Assembly (NCBI GenBank): GCA_026390015.1 | Contig: JAPLGS010000143.1 | Span: 22,699-86,698, forward strand | Direction of reading: 5' to 3' | DNA: 64,000 bases | Source of the DNA: Chloroflexota bacterium | Lineage (GTDB): Bacteria > Chloroflexota > Anaerolineae > Anaerolineales > Villigracilaceae | Part shown: one piece after another, positions 43,976 to 52,909 of the stretch | Layout of the letters: every line of letters starts with the position of its first letter | How positions within the stretch are numbered: position 1 is the first letter of the stretch | Position numbers and translations under genes: made by a program | Notes under the pieces: generated by a model | Database searches by the model: none | What the model was told of the DNA's origin: nothing | What the model saw: the letters and a program-made list of their open reading frames with translations, nothing else

Positions 43976-44479
43976 GTGAGCGAAAGAAAGCCTTTTTATC
44001 AATCGCCGGGGCCGCCTGGAAAGCGCGGTTTTGAGGATTTGGAGTGCTATCAACTCGCGCTTGAAGTAATGGCAAAGATACATATTTTTTCAAAGACCCT
44101 GCCTCCTGATGAAAAAATTGACCTGTATTCTCAGATACGCCGTTCGGCCAAAGGCGTCACTGGAAATATAGGTGAAGCATACGGACGATATCATTTTCTT
44201 GATAGTCTGCGTTTTTATTCGATTGCCCGCGGTGAATTGAATGAGACCTTGGCTCCTTTGATTAACGCAAAAGTTCTGAGCTATATTGATCAGGAAAAAT
44301 TCGAAGAATTATATAAATTGATTCGTGTTAGCGAGCAAACCTTAAATGGATATATGAGCTATGTTCGCCGCCAGAAGACAGGCTCTCAGGAGTTTGGCGA
44401 TAAGGCCGTTCACGAAGATCAGGCAGAATATGATGTTGCTAATTACAAAGAAAATAATGAAAATGATAAACAAGAATAA
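43976..44479 (+). CDS. Four-helix bundle protein (S23 / 23S rRNA intervening-sequence-like family)
   Basis: A 167-residue protein with the family pattern FEDLECYQLALEVMAKI, QIRRSAKGVTGNIGEAYGR and FYSIARGELNETLAPL. Such proteins were first seen in insertions in 23S rRNA genes and are widespread as stand-alone genes; their function is unknown. The C-terminal 30 residues are acidic and polar. GTG start at 43976 after AGGAGG. It interrupts the ygeW-carbamate kinase pair and is flanked by short repeats, suggesting it is a recent insertion in the operon. Confidence 0.85.
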   Translation: MSERKPFYQSPGPPGKRGFEDLECYQLALEVMAKIHIFSKTLPPDEKIDLYSQIRRSAKGVTGNIGEAYGRYHFLDSLRFYSIARGELNETLAPLINAKVLSYIDQEKFEELYKLIRVSEQTLNGYMSYVRRQKTGSQEFGDKAVHEDQAEYDVANYKENNENDKQE

Positions 44480-44547
44480 TTCCAAACACATGTGTGCCGG
44501 TATACCTGTTTCCCTGTCTACTTGTATACCTGCCACCAGGAGAATCT

Positions 44548-45501
44548 ATGACGAAAAAACTCGCTGTAATCGCCATCGGCGGCAACTCGCTAATTATTGA
44601 TGAAAAAAATGTAAGTGTTGAAAGCCAGTACAAAGCTGCAAAAGAGACAGCTCTCCACATCGCCGATATGATCGAGCAAGGTTGGGAAGTGGCCATCGGT
44701 CACGGCAACGGCCCGCAGGTTGGATTCATCCTCAGACGCTCCGAAATCGCTGCGCGAGTCGAAGGTATGCATGAAGTCCCGTTGGATGTGTGCGGTGCCG
44801 ACAGTCAGGGTGCGATCGGGTACGCCCTCCAGCAGAATTTGCAAAATATTCTTTATCAACGCGGCATCAAGAAAAAAGTAGTAACGATCGTCACACAGAC
44901 TCTTGTGGATAAAGCAGACCCGGCATTCGCGAAACCAGCCAAACCCATTGGCGGATTCATGACCAAAGAGGAAGCTGAGCGCCGTCAGCGTGAGCAAGGC
45001 TGGAGCGTGGTCGAAGATGCAGGCCGCGGCTGGAGGCGAGTGGTCGCTTCGCCTCTGCCGAAAGAGATCGTCGAACTCGAAACAGTGGAAACTCTGCTCG
45101 AGAAAGGCATCATCACCATCACTGTCGGCGGCGGCGGAATTCCAGTCATTGACCCCGGCGATGGTAATTACGAAGGCATCGCCGCTGTCGTGGATAAGGA
45201 TTACGCCTCGTCACTATTGGCTCAAAAAATTAAAGCGGATCTTTTTGTCATCTCCACTGCCATTGAAAAAGTCGCCATCAACTTTGGCAAGCCCGATCAA
45301 AAATGGCTGGACAGAATCACGCTCGCCGAAGCCAAGGCTTATCTTGCCGAAGGCATCCACTTTGCCAAAGGTTCCATGGCTCCCAAGATTCAAGCTGTGA
45401 TCTGGTATCTTGAGAATGGCGGCAAGGAAGCGCTCATTACCAACCCTGAAAATATTGGCCGCGCACTAAAAGGTGAAACAGGTACCTGGATCGTTGCGTA
45501 A
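44548..45501 (+). CDS. arcC: Carbamate kinase (YqeA/ArcC)
   Basis: A 317-residue amino-acid kinase fold enzyme. Motifs: VIAIGGNSLI, GHGNGPQVGFILRRSE, VVTIVTQTLVD, GGGGIPVIDPG, VDKDYASSLLA and FAKGSMAPKIQA. It makes ATP from carbamoyl phosphate and ADP, giving ammonia and CO2. It is the energy-harvesting end of the purine or ureide pathway and fits the adjacent YgeW-like transcarbamoylase. The ATG at 44548 has CCAGGAG before it; the longer frame from 44494 covers repeat sequence and is rejected. Confidence 0.95.
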   Translation: MTKKLAVIAIGGNSLIIDEKNVSVESQYKAAKETALHIADMIEQGWEVAIGHGNGPQVGFILRRSEIAARVEGMHEVPLDVCGADSQGAIGYALQQNLQNILYQRGIKKKVVTIVTQTLVDKADPAFAKPAKPIGGFMTKEEAERRQREQGWSVVEDAGRGWRRVVASPLPKEIVELETVETLLEKGIITITVGGGGIPVIDPGDGNYEGIAAVVDKDYASSLLAQKIKADLFVISTAIEKVAINFGKPDQKWLDRITLAEAKAYLAEGIHFAKGSMAPKIQAVIWYLENGGKEALITNPENIGRALKGETGTWIVA

Positions 45502-45506
45502 CGCTG

Positions 45507-47525
45507 ATGAAAAAATGGATTGGACGGTTGAGTGAAATAAAATTTACAGCACGCAGTAGCGTGTGGTTCATGCTTTTAATTGCCGCGCTGACCTATGGCT
45601 TGTTCTTTTGGAAGCGCGGTTTTTATTGGGATGAATTTCCCTGGGCCTGGATCTATTATCGGATCGGCCCGGAGATGCTAACAAAAACTTTCTCAACCAG
45701 CCGTCCATTTTGGGGGATGATCTATCAGCTTAGCATGCCAATCATTGGACCGAATCCATGGATCTGGCAATTACTGGCAATGATTTTACGCTGGGTCACA
45801 GCGCTCTTGTTCTGGTCGATCCTGCGCCTGTTATGGCCAGAACATCCACGACCCGCGTTGTGGGCAAGTTTACTTTTTCTTGTTTATCCGGGCATGGGTC
45901 AGCACTTTATCTCCATGATGTACAGCCATTTTTACATCGTGTTATCGTTTTATCTATTATCACTTTATCTATCCCTGCTGGCATTACTGTCTGAAAAATA
46001 CCGCGTAATTTTATTCAGCGCTTCCTATTTATTTGCCGCAATTAATTTGTTGACGATGGAATATTTTTATTTTCTTGAGTTCGCGCGAATCTTTCTATTT
46101 TGGCAAATATTGGGTAGAACGAAAAAAGTCCGATTGCAAAAAACGATTCTACACTTCACACCTTATTTGATGATCTTTCTCGGTGTGACGTTTTGGCGCA
46201 TGTTCTTCTTCACTTTCCAAAACGCCAGCTACAAATATGTATTGTTGGATGCCCTTCGGAATGATCTTCCCAGCGGTTTATTGCTCCTGATCAATAACAT
46301 CGCCATTAGTTTTTGGCGGACAATATTTGAAGTGTGGATATATTCCTTCGCCACCATCGGTTTGACTGGCTTTGGCCCGCTCACAATAACCTTGATGCTG
46401 GTTCTGTTATTCTCAGTCATTTTGCTGGTCGGATTATTTCTTTTCAAATTCGCATCTCCCGCCGATTCAAATGATCGTGACTTCGCAAAAAAAGCCGGCT
46501 TGATCGGCCTCGTCTTTTGGGGACTCTCAGGCGGGTCAGTTTGGATCATCGGGATTGTGCCTCAACTTAATTTTTCAATTGACCGTTTCATGCTGCCCTT
46601 TATGATGGGGTCGAGTCTGATCTTGGCTTGTTTGATCGCGCTAATCAAAAGTCAACGCACGCAAATGATACTGGTCGCATTATTGATCGGTTTCGCTGTC
46701 AGCAGACAATTTCGTTTGGAAGAGATTTTTCGCAGTGACTGGAAAACCCAGCAGGATTTATTCTGGCAAATGTCCACACGCATTCCCGCGCTGGAAAAAG
46801 GAACCATCTTAATTTCAAATGATCTGCCCGTCACTTATTTTTCAGATAACTCATTGACCGGCCCGCTAAACTGGATATACAGCCCGCCAGGCGAAATGAA
46901 TGTGATCCTTTACTTCGCTTCTGTCCGCATCGGGAAAACTTTGACAAGCCTCGAGCCTGGTCAACCGCACGAACATTATTACGTGGGACCTACGTTTTAT
47001 GGAAATACATCCAATATCGTTTTTTTTAATTATGACCCTCCAGGCTGTCTGCATGTGATCGATCCTGAAATTGATGCAGGCAACCGTCTGCTGCCGGAAT
47101 TATTAAGAGAGAATGCGCAATATTCCAATCAAAATGTGATTTTGTTTGATCGAAAAGCAGTTCTGCCGAAACAGTTTTATAGTGAGGAACCGCAGCATGG
47201 CTGGTGTTTTTATTTTACACAAGCAGAACTAGCCCGTCAGGAAGGGGACTGGGATCAGGTGGTGAAACTTGGTAACAAAGCTTTCACTTTGGCCGATCAT
47301 CCCAACGACCCTGAAGAATATTTCGTTTTCATTGAAGGATATGCTCACACAGGAGATTGGGAAAAAGCGGTAGAATTATCCCAGGTTTCCTATAAGATAT
47401 CGAAGAATTTTGTTAGGCCAGCCCTTTGTAAACTATGGGCTCGTATTGAGCGTGATACAAAAAGTGCACTTGAGCAGAAAGTCACTTTAGATAAAGCACA
47501 AAATATTTTAGAGTGTTTACCTTAA
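45507..47525 (+). CDS. Multi-pass membrane protein, GT-C glycosyltransferase-like, with TPR-like C-terminus
   Basis: A 672-residue protein. About 11 membrane helices fill residues 20-420. An acidic pair in FYWDEFPW near the end of the first helix recalls the catalytic Asp/Glu of GT-C/PMT-type glycosyltransferases. After residue 560 there is a helical, TPR-like soluble part (ELARQEGDWDQVVKLGNKAF, HTGDWEKAVELSQVSYKIS). It begins 6 bases after carbamate kinase but has no obvious link to purines. The family is a guess from topology; its function is unknown. Confidence 0.6.
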   Translation: MKKWIGRLSEIKFTARSSVWFMLLIAALTYGLFFWKRGFYWDEFPWAWIYYRIGPEMLTKTFSTSRPFWGMIYQLSMPIIGPNPWIWQLLAMILRWVTALLFWSILRLLWPEHPRPALWASLLFLVYPGMGQHFISMMYSHFYIVLSFYLLSLYLSLLALLSEKYRVILFSASYLFAAINLLTMEYFYFLEFARIFLFWQILGRTKKVRLQKTILHFTPYLMIFLGVTFWRMFFFTFQNASYKYVLLDALRNDLPSGLLLLINNIAISFWRTIFEVWIYSFATIGLTGFGPLTITLMLVLLFSVILLVGLFLFKFASPADSNDRDFAKKAGLIGLVFWGLSGGSVWIIGIVPQLNFSIDRFMLPFMMGSSLILACLIALIKSQRTQMILVALLIGFAVSRQFRLEEIFRSDWKTQQDLFWQMSTRIPALEKGTILISNDLPVTYFSDNSLTGPLNWIYSPPGEMNVILYFASVRIGKTLTSLEPGQPHEHYYVGPTFYGNTSNIVFFNYDPPGCLHVIDPEIDAGNRLLPELLRENAQYSNQNVILFDRKAVLPKQFYSEEPQHGWCFYFTQAELARQEGDWDQVVKLGNKAFTLADHPNDPEEYFVFIEGYAHTGDWEKAVELSQVSYKISKNFVRPALCKLWARIERDTKSALEQKVTLDKAQNILECLP

Positions 47526-47662
47526 AAGTTTATAATGTAACTTTCTATGCAAAGTTGGCTCTTTTTTGTAAAATTGTCCTGATAAAATAAAAAGGAGGTC
47601 GAAGTTAAATACTATAATGCAAGTGCCGAATGTAAAGTTCAAATTTCACAAGGAGAAGAAGA

Positions 47663-48925
47663 ATGCGTAAAAATATTTCCCGCCTCGCGATCATCGCGCT
47701 GGCACTCATGCTCGTCCTTTCAGCTTGCGGTGGCGCTAAACCCGCTGCAACCGAAGCCCCTGTCGCTGCAACCGAAGCCCCCGTTGCTGCAACTGAAGCC
47801 CCCGCTGCTGCAGAGGGCTTCCAGATCCCCGAAGTAGTCGCTGGCAAATTTAATGTCGCCATGGTTCTCATTGGACCGCACGATGATGGCGGCTGGTCAC
47901 AGGCACATTACGAGGGACTGGTCTATATTCAGGATAATGTTCCGAATGTGAACATTGCTTACATTGAAAACGTTCCTGAAGGCGCTGACTCTGAACAGGT
48001 ATTCCGCAGCCTTTCCCGCAAGGGCTTCAACTTGATCTTTGGTACATCCTTTGGCTTCGGTGACCCAATGGAAGTTGTGGCAGGCGAATTCCCTGACACA
48101 ATGTTCATCCATCTGACCGGCATCAAATCCAACTTCACCAACTTTGGCAACCTGATGGGCGCCATGGAAGATATGAAGTATCTGGCTGGTATGTTGGCTG
48201 GCGCGCGCGCCAAACAAGATGGCAATCCTAAACTTGGTTATATGGCCACCTTCCCGATACCCGAAGAAATTCGCCTTGGCAACGCCATTGCACTCGGTAT
48301 GAGGAAGACCTGCCCCGAATGTACTTTGGATGTCCGCTGGCTCAACACCTGGCATGATCCCATCATCGAAAAAGAAGCCGCGGCTTCTCTCTTTGATGCG
48401 GGTGCGCAAGTCGTCTTCACCGGCGCGGATACCCCCGCCGTTGCTGACGTTGCCCAGGAAAAAGGAAAATGGGGCGTGACCTATGACTGGTACGGCTCCT
48501 GCAAGGTTGAGCATTGCCTCACCGCTCCGTATTGGGTCTGGGGACCAATTTATGCAGGCATCGCTGAAAAAGTGATCGCAGGCACCTATGTTCCAGGTTA
48601 CGATTACTTCGATGCCGAAACCGGCGCTTTGGGTTTGTTTGGCTTTATGGAAGGCCAGACCATGCAGCCCGGCGTTGCTGATCTCGATCCTGCAGTAATC
48701 ACGGAAGTGAAAGATACCCTTGCCAAGATGCTCGCTGGTGATTTCACCCGTTTTGATGTGTTCACAGGCCCGATCAACGATAATCAGGGCAATGTAGTTT
48801 TGCCCGCTGGCCAAAGCCTCGAACAGGTTGACCTCGATGCGTTCCCGGAATTTGGCTTACCGTGCACTATTAAGGTTTGTATGAAGTGGTGGGCCGAAGG
48901 CATTACCGCCGAATTGCCCAAATAA
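47663..48925 (+). CDS. BMP-family nucleoside-binding lipoprotein, system 1
   Basis: A 420-residue substrate-binding protein of the basic membrane protein (Med/BmpA) family. The signal ends MLVLSACGG with lipid-anchored Cys. A repeated linker (APVAATEAPVAATEAP) connects to the binding domain starting near residue 56 with FNVAMVLIGPHDDGGWSQAHYEGL. BMP proteins paired with two-domain ATPases take up purine nucleosides. Ribosome site AAGGAGAAG. It is followed by a stem-loop and then the ATPase gene. A second, diverged BMP gene is at 55098. Confidence 0.9.
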   Translation: MRKNISRLAIIALALMLVLSACGGAKPAATEAPVAATEAPVAATEAPAAAEGFQIPEVVAGKFNVAMVLIGPHDDGGWSQAHYEGLVYIQDNVPNVNIAYIENVPEGADSEQVFRSLSRKGFNLIFGTSFGFGDPMEVVAGEFPDTMFIHLTGIKSNFTNFGNLMGAMEDMKYLAGMLAGARAKQDGNPKLGYMATFPIPEEIRLGNAIALGMRKTCPECTLDVRWLNTWHDPIIEKEAAASLFDAGAQVVFTGADTPAVADVAQEKGKWGVTYDWYGSCKVEHCLTAPYWVWGPIYAGIAEKVIAGTYVPGYDYFDAETGALGLFGFMEGQTMQPGVADLDPAVITEVKDTLAKMLAGDFTRFDVFTGPINDNQGNVVLPAGQSLEQVDLDAFPEFGLPCTIKVCMKWWAEGITAELPK

Positions 48926-48935
48926 TCTTTTGATA

Positions 48936-48972
48936 AAAGAGCCAGGACTCGCAAGTGTTCTGGCTCTCTTTG
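48936..48972 (+). terminator. Stem-loop after the BMP gene, partial terminator
   Basis: AGAGCCAG (48938-48945) and CTGGCTCT (48960-48967) form an 8-bp stem followed by CTTTGT. Its place between the abundant binding protein and the transporter genes suggests it lowers downstream expression or stabilises the BMP message. Confidence 0.6.
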
Positions 48973-49058
48973 TATCAATTGTCCTGTGAACTTGGAAATG
49001 AATTTCAAGAAATTACAGGGCATGATCAATATTTTTACTTTAATGCAGGAGTAACCCA

Positions 49059-50645
49059 GTGACAGAGCAAATCTCCTCAACAGAACAAAAACTTATTGTG
49101 GAAATGCGCGGTATCGTCAAGCGATTTCCCGGCGTATTGGCAAATGACCACGTTGATTTTAAGTTGTTGCACGGTGAGATACACGGCTTGCTTGGCGAGA
49201 ATGGTGCGGGCAAAAGCACTTTGATGAATGTGCTGGCTGGGTTATACCGTCAGGAAGCCGGAACAATTCTGGTCAATGGCGCGCCGAAAATTTTCTCGTC
49301 GCCGCGTGACGCGATCAATGCAGGCATCGGCATGGTGCATCAACATTTTATGCTGGTGCCGTCACAAACAGTCACTGAAAATGTTTTACTAGGTCTGGAT
49401 GAACCGCGCTTCATTATGAATTTGCCTGAATATGATTCAAAGATCGCAGCGTTGGGAGAAGAGTTTGGTTTGAAGGTAGATCCGCGCGCGAAGGTCTGGC
49501 AGTTATCGGTGGGGGAACAACAGCGTGTTGAAATTCTAAAAATGCTTTATCGCGGCGTGGACGTGCTTATCATGGATGAGCCGACCGCTGTTCTTGCGCC
49601 ACAGGAGATTGAAGGTTTATTTGATACCTTGCGTGCCATGATCGCTCAGGGGAAATCAGTTATTTTTATTAGTCATAAATTGCAGGAAGTCAGCGCAATC
49701 GCAGACCGCGTTAGCGTTTTGCGAAAGGGTGTTGCCACAGCTTCCGGTGTAGCTTCAAAGGGGGTTTCTCGTCAGGAATTGGCGCGTTTGATGGTTGGGC
49801 GTGATATTATTTTTGCGCTTGATAAGAAACACTGCCAACCTGGTGATGTTGTTTTGGATGTTCGTGATATTTATGCTGAAAATGATAAGGGTTTGCCCGC
49901 ACTGCGCGGGCTTTCGCTCAACGTTCGCGCGGGTGAGATCGTGGGCGTGGCTGGAGTGGCCGGCAACGGGCAGAGCGAGCTTTCGCAGGTTATCTCTGGG
50001 ATGCGTCAATGCAAACAGGGGCAGGTTCTGCTTGGCGGAGATACCGTCAGCAATCATAGTACTTTATTTGGAATTCAACATGGCATGGCGTATGTCCCTG
50101 AAGACCGCAACCACGTCGGCAGTGCCCCAAATTTAAGCATCACAGATAATATTATTATGAAAAAATATCGCAAGTCGCCTATTTTGAAAAACGGCTTGCT
50201 GGATATGAAAGCGGCGACAAAACTCGCCAATGAACTAAAGCAGGCCTACGATATTATTGTGCCTAATGTTTCAACGCGTGTTCGATTATTATCCGGTGGA
50301 AATCTTCAACGAGTGATCCTGGCGCGTGAGATATCTGGATTGCCATCCTTCATGGTCGCGGTTCAACCTACGCGCGGGCTGGATGTTGGCGCGATAGAAG
50401 GAGTCCACCGTTTGCTGCTGACTCAGCGTGAGGCTGGTGCGGCGGTTCTGCTGGTCTCTGAAGAATTGGAAGAACTACTTTCGTTATGTGACCGTGTTTA
50501 TGTGATCTACGAAGGAAAAATCATGGGGGAGATAATGATCAAGGGCGAGGGACAGGATGAGGCGCTGGTCGATACGATCGGTCAAATGATGACGGGTACC
50601 CCGCTTGATCAAATCCAAAAAGAAGGAGTTGTCGCAAATGGCTGA
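49059..50645 (+). CDS. Nucleoside ABC transporter ATP-binding protein (two ABC domains), system 1
   Basis: A 528-residue protein with two fused ABC domains as in sugar/nucleoside importers (RbsA, NupO type). The first has Walker A GENGAGKST, signature LSVGEQQRVE and Walker B LIMDEPTAVLAP. The second has GVAGNGQSELSQ and LSGGNLQRVILAREIS. The GTG start at 49059 is the first in frame after GCAGGAGTAA. It overlaps the following permease by 8 bases. Close paralogue of the gene at 56233. Confidence 0.93.
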   Translation: MTEQISSTEQKLIVEMRGIVKRFPGVLANDHVDFKLLHGEIHGLLGENGAGKSTLMNVLAGLYRQEAGTILVNGAPKIFSSPRDAINAGIGMVHQHFMLVPSQTVTENVLLGLDEPRFIMNLPEYDSKIAALGEEFGLKVDPRAKVWQLSVGEQQRVEILKMLYRGVDVLIMDEPTAVLAPQEIEGLFDTLRAMIAQGKSVIFISHKLQEVSAIADRVSVLRKGVATASGVASKGVSRQELARLMVGRDIIFALDKKHCQPGDVVLDVRDIYAENDKGLPALRGLSLNVRAGEIVGVAGVAGNGQSELSQVISGMRQCKQGQVLLGGDTVSNHSTLFGIQHGMAYVPEDRNHVGSAPNLSITDNIIMKKYRKSPILKNGLLDMKAATKLANELKQAYDIIVPNVSTRVRLLSGGNLQRVILAREISGLPSFMVAVQPTRGLDVGAIEGVHRLLLTQREAGAAVLLVSEELEELLSLCDRVYVIYEGKIMGEIMIKGEGQDEALVDTIGQMMTGTPLDQIQKEGVVANG

Positions 50646-51759
50646 GTCAAGATCTATCAAACAAAGAACACCCCTTCGCATTCGCGTTGAACCGCGTTTA
50701 AGTGAACCGCCCGCCTGGTTTCCAGCCGTAGTCTCTTTTAGCGCGATCCTCGTGGCGTTGATCCTGGGGGGCATCTTAATTTCATTCGCGGGCGGCGACC
50801 CGATTCGTTCTTATATCCATATTGCCAAGGCTTCGTTCGGCGATATTGGTGTGATTTCAGACACGATCGTCAAAGCGACTCCGATCATTTTGGCGGCTTT
50901 GGCTTGCTCGGTTGCGTTCCGAATGAAGTTATGGAACATCGGCGCCGAAGGACAATTCATCATGGGCGCGTTCGGGGCGAGCGCGATTGTGCTTGCGCCT
51001 GTACTGCCCGCCGAGACCCCGCCCTGGATATTTATTCCGGTGATGATGCTGGCAGGCATGGCCGCCGGCGCTTTATGGGGATTCATTCCCGGATATTTAA
51101 AAGCAAAGTTTAACGTCAATGAGATCATCAGTACATTGATGTTGAATTATGTGGCTGTGGCATGGGTAAACTTTTGGATCTTCGGCGTTTGGACGGAAGG
51201 TGGTTTCCAGATGTCACCCAAGTTTCCGGTGGCTGCCAACCTTCCGCGTTTAACCGATTTCGCAAAAATTTTCCCGATCTTTCGCGGACTAACTACTCAC
51301 CTAGGCCTGGTGATCGGGATCGTTGCCGCGATCATTTTGTGGTTCATCATCTTTCGCAGCCGCTGGGGATATGAGATCCGTTTGATCGGTGATAACCCGC
51401 AGGCGGCACGCTACGCGGGGATTAATATCACCAAGAATGTTATCTGGGTGATGATGCTCTCAGGCGCACTCGCTGGGTTGGGCGGCATGTCTGAAGTGAC
51501 GGGTGTTGTCCATCGTTTGCAGACTGCTCCGCTTGCGGCCGGGTATGGCTTTACAGGAATCATCGTGGCGTGGCTGGCGAAATTAAATCCGCTGGTTATT
51601 ATTGTGGCTTCTGTATTGTTTGGGGCGTTGATCCTCGCGGGGCGTGAAATTCAACCCTCGGGCGTGCCCAAGATGATCCAGGGAATTATTCTGGTTTGTC
51701 TAATCGCCAGTGATTTTCTGCTTCGCTATCGAATCGTCATTGAACGCGGGGAGGAATAG
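50638..51759 (+). CDS. Nucleoside ABC transporter permease (BmpB/NupP-type), system 1
   Basis: A 373-residue BPD_transp_2 permease with about eight to nine helices. Motifs: FRMKLWNIGAEGQFIMGAFGA and KFNVNEIISTLMLNYVAV, then GDNPQAARYAGINITKNV. It forms the channel with the next permease. The true start is the ATG at 50638 after AGAAGGAG, overlapping the ATPase stop, rather than 50605. Confidence 0.92.
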   Translation: MAESRSIKQRTPLRIRVEPRLSEPPAWFPAVVSFSAILVALILGGILISFAGGDPIRSYIHIAKASFGDIGVISDTIVKATPIILAALACSVAFRMKLWNIGAEGQFIMGAFGASAIVLAPVLPAETPPWIFIPVMMLAGMAAGALWGFIPGYLKAKFNVNEIISTLMLNYVAVAWVNFWIFGVWTEGGFQMSPKFPVAANLPRLTDFAKIFPIFRGLTTHLGLVIGIVAAIILWFIIFRSRWGYEIRLIGDNPQAARYAGINITKNVIWVMMLSGALAGLGGMSEVTGVVHRLQTAPLAAGYGFTGIIVAWLAKLNPLVIIVASVLFGALILAGREIQPSGVPKMIQGIILVCLIASDFLLRYRIVIERGEE

Positions 51760-51762
51760 ATC

Positions 51763-52731
51763 ATGGACTTCACAGTTATTTTACAGGCTGGTATTGCCAG
51801 CGGAACGGTTCTGCTGTTTGCCACCATTGGTGAATTATTTTCCGAGCGCGCTGGTGTTCTAAATCTTGGAGTGGAAGGCATGATGTTGATCGGCGCGATG
51901 AGTGCGTTTAGCACCACCATTGCAACGGGAAATCCGTGGCTGGGTGTTTTGGTGGCGATGCTCTTTGCGGGACTCATCAGCCAGATCCATGCTTTTATTG
52001 TGATCACCTTGCAGGCAGATCAGGTTGTCAGCGGCCTCTCACTCACTTTTCTGGGAGCAGGCATCAGCCTGGTATTAGGCGAGGGATTAAGCAAGGCTGG
52101 GACGGTTGCACTTCTACCAGATTTTTCGATCCCATTGCTTACTCTTATCCCGATCATTGGGAAAATATTTTTCACCAATCAAAGTGTGCTGGTTTACGTT
52201 GGCTATCTGCTTGTGCCGTTATCATGGTATTACATAAATCGTACACGCCCGGGTTTGCATTTGCGCGCTGTGGGCGAGTATCCCTCCGCCGCAGATGCGT
52301 TGGGCATCAATGTTTTTCGGATGCGCTATTTCTACGTTTTCGTGGGCGGCATGTTGGCGGGATTGGCTGGCGCGACGATCAGTCTTGCTGTTTCGCCAGG
52401 CTGGTTCAGCGAATTGACCACTGGCGGGCAGGGCTGGATCGCCATCGGGTTGGTTATCTTTGCTCAATGGGACCCATTCCGCGCGGCGGTTGGCGCGTAT
52501 GCTTTCGGAGCGCTGCGCCGCCTCATTCTGGATATTCAAGGGCCGCTTGTTTTATTGGGATTTGCCAATCCTTTTTATTACAATCCATATCTTGGATTCT
52601 TCCTGCAAATGCTTCCGTATCTTTTCACAGTCGTTGTCTTGGTAATCGGTTCGCGCGAAGCAATGCGCAAGCGCATCGGTGCGCCGGCTGCGCTGGGTAA
52701 TCCCTATGTGCGCGGTGAACGCGGAAAATAA
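51763..52731 (+). CDS. Nucleoside ABC transporter permease (NupQ-type), system 1
   Basis: A 322-residue second permease of the pair, about eight helices. It has FATIGELFSERAGVLNLGVEGMML and, after the middle, VGEYPSAADALGINVFRMRY, hallmarks of this subunit type. It starts 3 bases after the first permease. A terminator follows the gene, closing the first transporter operon. Confidence 0.92.
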   Translation: MDFTVILQAGIASGTVLLFATIGELFSERAGVLNLGVEGMMLIGAMSAFSTTIATGNPWLGVLVAMLFAGLISQIHAFIVITLQADQVVSGLSLTFLGAGISLVLGEGLSKAGTVALLPDFSIPLLTLIPIIGKIFFTNQSVLVYVGYLLVPLSWYYINRTRPGLHLRAVGEYPSAADALGINVFRMRYFYVFVGGMLAGLAGATISLAVSPGWFSELTTGGQGWIAIGLVIFAQWDPFRAAVGAYAFGALRRLILDIQGPLVLLGFANPFYYNPYLGFFLQMLPYLFTVVVLVIGSREAMRKRIGAPAALGNPYVRGERGK

Positions 52732-52738
52732 ATTTTAC

Positions 52739-52764
52739 AAGGCGGGATTTTTATCCCGCTTTGT
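52739..52764 (+). terminator. Terminator of the first nucleoside transporter operon
   Basis: GCGGGAT (52742-52748), loop TTTT, ATCCCGC (52753-52759), with flanking A and T extending the stem. The following 145 bases to the next gene contain two TTGAC-like strings (about 52794 and 52829), but no convincing full promoter. Confidence 0.75.
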
Positions 52765-52909
52765 ATTACATATATAGGGTTCGATATTTATTGTTGACAG
52801 AAAAATCTAAAGCAGCATTGACTTGAAAAGCCGCGCAATTTATTTGTACGGATAATTTGATCTCAACTCGGGATCAGAATCTGAATTCAATATAACGGCG
52901 GTTGACTCG

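Noticed and set aside
47740..47815. Short tandem DNA repeats as a CRISPR-like array
   Set aside because: The repetition is a protein linker (ATEAPV units) inside the BMP coding sequence, with no spacers.
47897..48814. A 305-codon antisense frame in the BMP gene
   Set aside because: It is a shadow of the binding-protein codons, with no ribosome site or motif.
51936..52700. A 254-codon frame overlapping the second permease
   Set aside because: It is Cys/Arg/His-rich with no membrane pattern, overlaps a well-supported permease in another frame, and has no ribosome site.
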